Positions 1-4,788 of a DNA stretch of 6,021 bases are shown one piece after another. The stretch's first letter is position 1, and every line of letters begins with the position of its first letter. The position numbers were made by a program, and so were the translations under genes. The notes below the pieces were generated by a model. That model made no database searches. It was not told where the DNA came from and saw only the letters and a list, made by a program, of their open reading frames with translations. Source of the DNA: Chloracidobacterium sp. UBA6041 (GTDB taxonomy: Bacteria > Acidobacteriota > Blastocatellia > Pyrinomonadales > Pyrinomonadaceae); contig DIYZ01000021.1 of the NCBI GenBank assembly GCA_002427845.1, positions 1 to 6,021 on the forward strand, in the 5' to 3' direction.

Positions 1-470
1 GACAGATCTTGCGTAAAAATCACATCGCTAGCCTGTTCGACAAGGTCCCGGTAGTTAGCTTCCAGGCGCGAGCGCTCTAGCAGCCGAGCCACCTTCGCCA
101 CGAGACGCGGGGCATCAAAGGGGATCTCCAGATAATCATCTGCCCCGGCACGAAGGCCTTCCACCACACTTGCGGTATCGTTCTGTAGCGCACTCACCAG
201 CAGAATAGGCACCGAGCGAAACTGATTATCGGCGCGGAGCAACCGGCAAAACTCCAAGCCGTTTACGCCGGGCATGCAAACGTCGCTAATCACCAAATCT
301 GGCTGTTCTTGCTTAGCTAGATTGAAAGCTTCGAGACCGTCTTCCGCGGTGAGCACACAATAGCCTGCTTTACGCAGGAGCCCGCCCATCAGCATAAGTT
401 GCTCGGGTAAGTCGTTGACGATCAGGACCGAATTGTCTTCGTGTCCATCGGAGAATTGTACCCCACGCAT
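1..470 (-). CDS. Response regulator receiver protein with PAS-like continuation (3' end outside window)
   Basis: This is a signal-transduction protein with an N-terminal REC domain, expected to be phosphorylated by a histidine kinase in the cytoplasm. My reverse-strand translation gives 156 complete codons. Residues about 14-134 form the REC fold: acidic pair N19-D20, phospho-acceptor D63 in VISDVCMPG, S93 in the ILLVSAL strand, then GADDYLEIPF. The usual Lys before the cis-Pro (CheY K109) is Ile116 here. Residues about 136 onward (YRDLVEQASDVIFTQDL) look like the start of a PAS domain, so the full gene is probably a REC-PAS sensor, perhaps a hybrid kinase or diguanylate cyclase. The output domain lies beyond position 1. 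The start is ATG at 470-468: an in-frame TAA directly precedes it (473-471), and GAGGT (485-481) sits 10 bases upstream. The family call is firm; the output function is unknown. Confidence 0.93.
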   Translation of the reverse strand, partial: MRGVQFSDGHEDNSVLIVNDLPEQLMLMGGLLRKAGYCVLTAEDGLEAFNLAKQEQPDLVISDVCMPGVNGLEFCRLLRADNQFRSVPILLVSALQNDTASVVEGLRAGADDYLEIPFDAPRLVAKVARLLERSRLEANYRDLVEQASDVIFTQDL

Positions 471-480
471 TTACAACTGT

Positions 481-485
481 ACCTC
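481..485 (-). promoter_or_regulatory. Ribosome binding site of the receiver gene
   Basis: The minus strand reads GAGGT ten bases before the ATG at 470. Together with the in-frame stop directly before that ATG, it fixes the start codon. I found no convincing -10/-35 pair upstream. Confidence 0.6.
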
Positions 486-1063
486 AATCTGCTGTATGGA
501 TAGGCTTGGAAATCAGCTAGCGATCACGCCTGACTAACTTGGGGAGATGGGACATCCTCTATTCGGATTCGATAGAGTTTCAAAGGTATATTGAGCTTTT
601 CGAACTGCGGAGTATACCACAGGTGGACTGCTGAAAATAAAATCCTTCTTTGCCTAGCTTCCTGACAATCCAGACATAAGAGACCGACTCGCATTGGCCA
701 CAATCGTTTTGGATCAATTCTCGCTCCGCATTCCCATGCAATATCCGTATGTCGCAACACCCCATTGGTCAGCCTGATTTCCGGGCCAGCAAAGCTCCAC
801 GTGAACCAAGCCCGCACAAACATCCTGGAGGCTACCCTGAATTTCAAAGGCTTCTCTGCTTGGCGGCAGTTTCCGGGCGGGACGAATGGCCTCCTGAGAG
901 TCAGATATTTCGCCCATTACTTTCCGCGACTCCTCCTCTGCGCAGCTCTTCAGAGTCGCTGTCCTGTAGTGCCCTTTCTTGATCGCATTTCAGATTATCC
1001 TCAAATGGAAAGTAGGCAACGCCTGTGCCCACGAATTGAGTTCCCCCATTTCCAAATACGTGC

Positions 1064-1086
1064 AAAAGCGGGGAAAATCCGCTTTT
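1064..1086. terminator. Small hairpin with flanking A/T runs, possible weak terminator
   Basis: AAAAGCGG (1064-1071) and CCGCTTTT (1079-1086) form a perfect 8-bp stem around a 7-base loop, followed by one more T on the plus strand. The A-run/T-run arrangement would work in either direction. Only four of the stem pairs are G-C, and no gene ends close by on either strand, so it may be an orphan or chance structure. Confidence 0.3.
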
Positions 1087-1277
1087 TGATCCGCAAGACG
1101 TTTGCCGAATCTTGCAACTAACGAACAAGCTGCGAGCTTTCACCAATGCTTGCGTAAGTTTTCTCACTGTAAAGCAACCAACACTGCGAACACACAGCAT
1201 GTATTTGGAGGGAAATTCTCTGTGATAGGCGGAACGCTTTTTGCCAGTTGTATCCTTGACTAGTAGGCGAGTAAAGC

Positions 1278-1282
1278 AGGAG
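1278..1282 (+). promoter_or_regulatory. Ribosome binding site of the PPOX-family gene
   Basis: AGGAG lies 10 bases before ATG 1293. It rules out the in-frame TTG at 1284 as start and supports the shorter N-terminus beginning MFIHEMSEFE. Confidence 0.6.
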
Positions 1283-1292
1283 TTTGTTTGTC

Positions 1293-1831
1293 ATGTTTAT
1301 ACATGAGATGAGTGAGTTTGAATGTCGCCAGGCTTTACAGCAGGCAACAGTCGGCAGGCTGGCATGCGCACGTGACAATCAGCCTTATGTCGTTCCGATC
1401 TATTTCGCATTTGATGGACAGCACGTCTACGCTTTCACCACACTCGGGCAAAAGATCGAGTGCATGCGCACCAATGCGCGGGTCTGCCTCGAAATCGATG
1501 AGCGAACCGCGCCCGATCAATGGAAGAGCATTATTGTTTTTGGACGATACGAGGAGCTACCGGATCTGCCTAAATATGAAGCGGCAAGAGTAAAGGCTCA
1601 CGAACTGCTGCAGAAGCATGCTATGTGGTGGGAGCCTGCCTATCTGGGTGCCGCGCATCGCGATTCCCGCACTCTGATACACCCATTTTCTACCGCCTAA
1701 AGATGGATAGAATGACAGGCCATCGAGCCACGCCCGACCTGGCTGAATTAGCCGCGTCAGACGGAGAGGAAGCGAAGGCAAGGGACGGCTGGTGGGCCGA
1801 GATCCTGCGACACATGGGCGTGAAGAATTAA
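1293..1831 (+). pseudogene. PPOX-family (pyridoxamine 5'-phosphate oxidase-like, FMN-binding) protein, frameshifted
   Basis: This gene encodes a small split-barrel flavin-binding protein of the pyridoxamine 5'-phosphate oxidase-related group; the substrate cannot be read from the sequence. Frame one runs from ATG 1293 to TAA 1698-1700 (135 codons). It has the family pattern: GRLACARDNQPYVVPIYFAF (residues 21-40), AFTTLGQKIECMRTNARVC (47-65) and IIVFGRYEEL (80-89), then MWWEPAYLGAAHRDS (111-125). The expected last strand, PIFYRLKMDRMTGHRATPD, lies in another frame that ends at TAA 1829-1831. Joining the frames near 1674-1681 needs one restored base and gives about 179 residues, a normal length. 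The start is ATG 1293 because AGGAG (1278-1282) is 10 bases upstream; an in-frame TTG at 1284 would leave only one base of spacing. As written, the product loses its conserved C-terminal strand, so this is either a recent pseudogene or a one-base sequence error. Confidence 0.85.
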
Positions 1832-1990
1832 AGATCAAATCGCAGAATGTTCGAGCCGGGCGGCTTGCGATAAGGAATCCTCCCCTGCGCAGCCATCTCG
1901 TAGATCGTGCGCGGCTTTATGTTCAATAAAGCGGCGACGTCGGGCACCTTTAGAAACTGAGGCCGGCTGGGCGAGGGGGCCAGTTGTCAT
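1828..1990 (-). pseudogene. Excisionase/MerR-type helix-turn-helix protein, frame-broken and short
   Basis: One minus-strand frame (1986-1828, 52 codons, stop TAA 1830-1828) reads FLKVPDVAALLNIKPRTIYE, then MAAQGRIPYRKPPGSNILRF. This is the winged HTH found in excisionase-family DNA-binding proteins, with helix-turn-helix VPDVAALLNIKPRTIYEMA and wing IPYRKPPGSN. The frame has no ordinary start, because a TGA sits at 1989-1987. The only nearby ATG (1990-1988) is in another frame, which reads MTTGPLAQPASV up to the homology start near 1956. Skipping one base between about 1990 and 1955 would join ATG and domain. The product also stops right after RFDL, where relatives usually continue with a final helix. 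The stop codon overlaps that of the convergent PPOX gene in TTAA (1828-1831). The gene would be a small DNA-binding regulator or a phage/plasmid excisionase relic; no integrase or attachment site is visible. Confidence 0.75.
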
Positions 1991-2179
1991 CTTATCTTCT
2001 CTGCTTTGAAACTGCGATACGGGCCTGATACGTTTCGTAATCACATCATCAAGCCCTGTGCCGTGACGAGCTATTACCCTCGCTATAGATTAACGATGCG
2101 GCTTTCCTTGTGGGAATGGTGTTTGTGGATGTAAGGAGCAAGGCGAACAAGAAAATCCAAAGGTGAATTCGGGCTACCT

Positions 2180-2195
2180 GTTGTAAAACTACAAC
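2180..2195. repeat. Perfect inverted repeat, 6-bp arms, 4-base loop
   Basis: GTTGTA (2180-2185) and TACAAC (2190-2195) flank AAAC. The arms are perfect. The site lies about 110 bases beyond the stop of the leftward DUF4388 gene and one base from a second hairpin. It could be part of a 3' UTR structure or an operator-like palindrome; no T-run follows on the minus strand, so it is not a standard terminator. Confidence 0.45.
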
Positions 2196-2196
2196 G

Positions 2197-2235
2197 GGGC
2201 CTGTGCATGTACTTCACAAGTATCCTACACGGCCC
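2197..2235. repeat. Two-tiered hairpin (outer 8 bp with bulge, inner 5 bp)
   Basis: The outer arms GGGCC (2197-2201) and GGCCC (2231-2235) continue, after a bulged T, with GTG (2203-2205) pairing CAC (2228-2230). Inside, TACTT (2210-2214) pairs AAGTA (2218-2222) around a three-base loop. The nested pairing spans 39 bases and would fold on either strand. It may be a structured 3' UTR, an attenuator or a small structured RNA. There is no T-run at its end. The fold is seen by eye only; no free energy was computed. Confidence 0.45.
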
Positions 2236-2307
2236 GCGTTTGCATCCAGGACTGATACGGCGATTGGAGTAACGAGGTTCGTAACGGAAGTAAAGGCGCA
2301 CCAGGAT

Positions 2308-3678
2308 TCATAACTTGAAGCTGTATGTAATCGTTCCTGAGATTTTGGACCGCTGGTCAGCTAACTTCTCCGGCGAGAATTTCGCTTTTCTTGCAGCCAC
2401 TACAGCGGCAACTTTCAGCAGCGGGTGACCGTTCAAAGCGCGCGCCGATACAACGAGGCCTTGTTTGTTCACAAGAACTGCAACTGTAACCTTGCCCGAT
2501 ACGCCTTCGCTTTTAGCCCTTGCCGGGTATGCCGGTTTCACTAGAGTGGTTTCTTTGCCATGGAGCGGTCCTTCAACTACGGGTTGATCTTCGTCCACAT
2601 TCGAAGGCTGTTTTGATTCTACTCTAATTGGCGTAGGGGCACTTGGCTCCATAGAGATGTAACTGTTTAGCAAGTAGCCGAGGATACCGCTTACCAGGAG
2701 TGTAATCATGACCAAGATCCACAACAACGTAGGGCGCGTTCCAGCTTCTGGTTTTACAGCGGCATTGAATGAAGTATCGCTCTCACTAACTAACTGAGTA
2801 GAGTCGTAGCGGCAATAGATCCTAAAGTCACTATAAACACGGTCGCATTTGGGGCAACGTTTGATTCCGGCATCCTTGCGCATCTCAATTACTGAAGACT
2901 CTAGCGTTATTGCCGGACCAGATGTCTGGCTAGGCTTTTCCTCTTCAGCATTGGTCTTGATTCTTGGATCCCTGGCCGGCTGACTTGTTAAGGGTTCTAG
3001 CGTTATTGCCGGACTAGTTATCTGGCCAGGCTTTTCCTCTTGAGTAATGCGGTGCGCCATCTCGAAGCTCTTCTCCTTCTCAACTTTTGTGCGAGCTTCT
3101 TCTTCCGCCTGATTACGAAATTGATCTGCTATTCGCTGTGTTTCGCCTGTGCTTTTCTTTCTGCCAGCTCTTCGACTTCCGGCCGCTCTTCTTCTGCTTT
3201 CTCGCGCACCTGCTCTCCTCTTAATGTTGCCCTCCGCTGGCTGTTTGTAAGCATACTCTTGAGGAGCGCTTGCTTCCGGGGAAAGTGTCGCTTCAGGAAG
3301 CGGAACTTGCGGAGTAATTGCAACGGGGAGCTTAGCACCATCAGTCTCAGTGGTTTGATCTTCGACCGGCTCGAGGTCGATCGTCTCAATACCGAAGCGC
3401 TCTTTAAGCAGGACTCGTTCGTTGATAGCGATAAGACTTGAGGCCGGCGGCTGGATTGATGAGTCGAATTTCAGAGTAGCCTCTCCCATTGAAACCGCAA
3501 GATTGACAGCTGGAAAGCCGGAAAAAGGGCCCATGCGAGCATCTACCAACTTACCCTTCTTGAAGAAAAAGGCACCCCGCGATCCCGCAACGGTGATCTG
3601 AAGCCGTCCGCTCTCACCTCTGGAGGTAAGGGTTGCGATCACATCCAGTAGCCCATGGTTATTCAGAGTTCCGTCCAT
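2308..3678 (-). CDS. DUF4388 / zinc-ribbon / transmembrane / TonB C-terminal domain protein
   Basis: This 456-residue protein has an unusual domain order. Residues 1-100 (MDGTLNNHGLLDVIATLTSR, then FFFKKGKLVDARMG) are a DUF4388 (PATAN-like) domain, known from bacterial signalling proteins. Residues 105-270 are a charged, repetitive linker. Residues 275-292 (CPKCDRVYSDFRIYCRYD) are a short zinc-ribbon-like motif with only three Cys (C275, C278, C289). Residues 318-340 (LLWILVMITLLVSGILGYLL) are one membrane helix. Residues 379-456 are a TonB C-terminal domain (PAYPARAKSEGVSGKVTVAV through AARKAKFS to ITYSFKL). The expected topology is cytoplasmic DUF4388 and ribbon, periplasmic TonB domain. 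The ATG at 3678 begins at the usual DUF4388 start; GAGGAAG (3697-3691) is 12 bases upstream. It follows the repaired upstream gene by 34 bases, suggesting an operon. Residues about 153-178 are probably read out of the ancestral frame (see findings). The function is unknown; a link between internal sensing and the envelope is inference. Confidence 0.88.
   Translation of the reverse strand: MDGTLNNHGLLDVIATLTSRGESGRLQITVAGSRGAFFFKKGKLVDARMGPFSGFPAVNLAVSMGEATLKFDSSIQPPASSLIAINERVLLKERFGIETIDLEPVEDQTTETDGAKLPVAITPQVPLPEATLSPEASAPQEYAYKQPAEGNIKRRAGARESRRRAAGSRRAGRKKSTGETQRIADQFRNQAEEEARTKVEKEKSFEMAHRITQEEKPGQITSPAITLEPLTSQPARDPRIKTNAEEEKPSQTSGPAITLESSVIEMRKDAGIKRCPKCDRVYSDFRIYCRYDSTQLVSESDTSFNAAVKPEAGTRPTLLWILVMITLLVSGILGYLLNSYISMEPSAPTPIRVESKQPSNVDEDQPVVEGPLHGKETTLVKPAYPARAKSEGVSGKVTVAVLVNKQGLVVSARALNGHPLLKVAAVVAARKAKFSPEKLADQRSKISGTITYSFKL
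2900..3041 (-). repeat. Two 46-base imperfect direct repeats inside the DUF4388-TonB gene
   Basis: Copies at 2900-2945 and 2996-3041 differ at 4 of 46 bases by eye and are exactly 96 bases (32 codons) apart. They encode EEKPGQITSPAITLEP (residues 214-229) and EEKPSQTSGPAITLES (246-261) in the linker before the zinc-ribbon motif. In-frame spacing suggests a partial tandem duplication that lengthened a flexible linker. Confidence 0.85.
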
Positions 3679-3712
3679 TTCCAGCCAAAACTTCCTCGAT
3701 ATTGCCTAAGTC

Positions 3713-4327
3713 TCAAACCGAACCACTCTTGAGTCGGGAGGTGCTAATCCGACGGACAAGCGGAATATTTAGCGCTGTCCAACGGTGGAAGCCATTCGGG
3801 ATGAATTCCCCGCTCATCATGCCATTCCACTCATGATCAGCATTAGTGGATCGAGTCTCCACGCAAATCTGCCGCTTGTTTTGCGGCGCGCTCCTTCCTC
3901 AACGAAGCTTTGCGCCAATGGTTTCTCCCTCAACTGCACCCGTCATATGGATGGCAGTTCGTCCGCTAGTAGGTAGTGTTCGCCCATTTTCCAACAGTTT
4001 CTCACCTTCTGCCGTGAAGTTTGCTCCGCTCTGACTAATTATCAGACGGTAACCGATTCGCAGGTTGGCAAACGATTGATAGGAAGTTTTCTCGACAGTA
4101 TTAACAACGTTCCATGCACCACTCAGATTTTGAGTCGCTAAACTCTCGGGGTCAACTTGCCCGCTTGCCGGGGGAGCACTAGTGGAAGAGGACTTGTCTG
4201 TCACCGCGCTGGGAGTCTGTGTAGCTGATATCGGAGTGGGTATATCCGACGGTCTCCCTGATGATGTCGATAAGGTGTGCTTGTTGAATTTATATATGAA
4301 CCACCCGGCACATCTTGGGAAGCACAC
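3713..4327 (-). pseudogene. Membrane-associated protein with conserved C-terminal domain, broken by a compensating pair of frameshifts
   Basis: The leading frame runs from a GTG at 4327 to TGA 3901-3899 (142 codons). It has a hydrophobic N-terminus (CAGWFIYKF), a Ser/Thr/Pro-rich linker (residues about 20-65), then LSGAWNVVNTVEKTSYQSFA and LRIGYRLIISQSGANFTAEG, a predicted beta-rich domain. Just before the stop the homology-like reading moves to the next frame (FVEEGARRKTSGRFAWRLD, about 3906-3850). It then returns to the first frame (STNADHEWNGMMSGEF, about 3850 down) and ends at TGA 3715-3713. The repaired product is about 204 residues and ends 34 bases before the DUF4388 gene. I recall similar domains as C-terminal extensions of acidobacterial zinc-ribbon or kinase proteins, but the function is unknown. 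The N-terminus is doubtful: there is no strong ribosome binding site, and a hydrophobic stretch (MLICCGVACV) lies in another frame just upstream at 4352. Confidence 0.72.
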
Positions 4328-4387
4328 AAGCTACACCGCAACAGATTAGCATGAAAGAGATGCTATCCCGCCGTCCGGATCGCGGTA

Positions 4388-4411
4388 GGACTGCCGGTTA
4401 CCCGACAGCCC
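4388..4411 (-). ncRNA. Group II intron domain VI hairpin (probable)
   Basis: The minus strand has GGGCTGTCGG (4411-4402) pairing over ten positions, including two G-U pairs, with CCGGCAGTCC (4397-4388) around a GTAA tetraloop. TACCGCGAT follows, resembling the branch-point side and 3' end of bacterial group II introns. The A of TAC just below the stem is a possible branch residue. Confidence 0.58.
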
Positions 4412-4418
4412 CAGCACA

Positions 4419-4451
4419 GATCCCGGCGTGCAGTTTTCCCGCACCGGGTTC
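4419..4451 (-). ncRNA. Group II intron domain V (probable)
   Basis: On the minus strand, CCCGG pairs with CCGGG, a CG dinucleotide bulge follows, and TGCGG pairs with CTGCA around a GAAAA loop. This gives the 33-34 base domain V shape, located about 30 bases after the maturase stop as expected. The triad position reads AAC where AGC is usual, which would fit a dead intron. Assignment is by eye without a covariance model. Confidence 0.62.
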
Positions 4452-4480
4452 TTCGTGGATACTCGCCTCCGCAGGAAGAC

Positions 4481-4777
4481 CTAGCGCGAGACGATCAGAC
4501 ATGATGTACGCCCGACAATACGTGGTCGTGCGAGAGCGAAGCACTGAATCAGCTCGCGATAGCCAGCCCACGTATAGCTCTGGCGCTGGCTACGTCGATT
4601 CAGCCACTTCAGATGCAGCCGCTGCACCTGCTGAAAGAACTCGTTCAAGCTGGCATAGTTGCCGCGCACTCCGTAGTAGTTGTAATACCCACGAAGCTTG
4701 GCATTCAGCCGGTTGAACTGGTCCTTCACGCGGCGATGGCGATTCTTCTTACACCATTCGGCTACGCGTTTGACTGA
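4481..4777 (-). pseudogene. ltrA: Group II intron maturase (LtrA-type), C-terminal fragment
   Basis: About 98 codons ending at TAG 4483-4481. The readable homology starts at SVKRVAEWCKKNRHRRVKDQ (about 4777) and continues with FNRLNAKLRGYYNYYGVRGN, then FFQQVQRLHLKWLNRRSQRQ and ARPRIVGR. This is the conserved C-terminal segment of group II intron-encoded proteins, with the KLRGYYNYYGVRGN and KWLNRRSQR signatures. The RT palm with its YADD motif and most of domain X are absent. The frame is open further upstream, but that part overlaps the 3' end of the TPR gene and does not resemble a maturase. There is no genuine start codon at the fragment's 5' end, so it is a relic. Confidence 0.88.
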
Positions 4778-4788
4778 GCCTGGATCAC

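Larger units (their letters stand above)
471..1292. other. Long intergenic stretch without a supported gene
   Basis: About 820 bases separate the leftward receiver gene from the rightward PPOX gene. Several ORFs of 60-120 codons overlap here on both strands, but none shows a recognisable domain. The least bad is a minus-strand frame from an ATG at 823 to a stop at 524. It contains a CxxC (LLCLDC) followed by an Arg-rich stretch, but its start lacks a good Shine-Dalgarno and it uses many AGA, AGG, ATA and TTA codons. I did not call it. The promoters of both flanking genes should lie in this region, but I cannot identify a strong consensus pair. One terminator-like hairpin (1064-1086) is listed separately. 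Confidence 0.6.
1991..2307. other. Intergenic region downstream of the DUF4388-TonB gene
   Basis: This 317-base stretch separates the 3' end of the minus-strand block from the HTH relic. A 72-codon minus-strand ORF (2301-2083) has no recognisable motif and runs through two inverted repeats, so I regard it as chance. The stretch should contain the promoter of the HTH gene and the 3' untranslated region of the DUF4388 gene. Apart from the hairpins at 2180-2195 and 2197-2235, I see nothing in it. Confidence 0.5.
4380..4777 (-). mobile_element. 5'-truncated group II intron remnant
   Basis: The remnant holds the C-terminal part of a group II intron reverse transcriptase/maturase followed, in the correct order and spacing, by RNA structures resembling domains V and VI. 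The whole 5' part (domains I-IV start, RT domain) is missing. Its left boundary in reading order lies a few bases after the stop of the TPR gene (4789). The 3' boundary is judged to be near 4380, after the domain VI hairpin and TACCGCGAT. Loss of the 5' end with an intact 3' end is what incomplete reverse transcription during retrohoming would leave, though later deletion is equally possible. The element cannot move by itself. Both boundaries are approximate. Confidence 0.8.

Noticed and set aside
765..1121. 118-codon plus-strand ORF
   Set aside because: Composition looks random, it has no motif, and it overlaps competing frames on the other strand. The length is not unusual for a region of this base composition.
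901..1200. 99-codon minus-strand ORF
   Set aside because: It has no recognisable domain, no clear ribosome binding site, and overlaps the hairpin at 1064-1086 and plus-strand ORFs of equal quality.
1240..1275. Promoter for the PPOX gene with TTGACT at 1256
   Set aside because: No acceptable -10 hexamer lies 16-18 bases downstream; the matching position falls on the ribosome binding site.
1284..1292. TTG at 1284 as start of the PPOX gene
   Set aside because: It would leave only one base between AGGAG and the start. ATG 1293 has ideal 10-base spacing and the expected family N-terminus.
2180..2195. Possible BlaI/MecI-type operator (TGTA...TACA palindrome)
   Set aside because: The known operators have TACA on the left and TGTA on the right with a two-base core. 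Here the order is inverted and the spacing is four bases. The site also lies downstream of the gene, not in front of one.
2083..2301. 72-codon minus-strand ORF
   Set aside because: It passes through both inverted repeats, has no motif, and has an Arg/His/Pro-rich composition typical of non-coding frames.
4315..4716. 133-codon plus-strand ORF
   Set aside because: It is antisense to the intron maturase fragment and domains V/VI, which explain the sequence much better.
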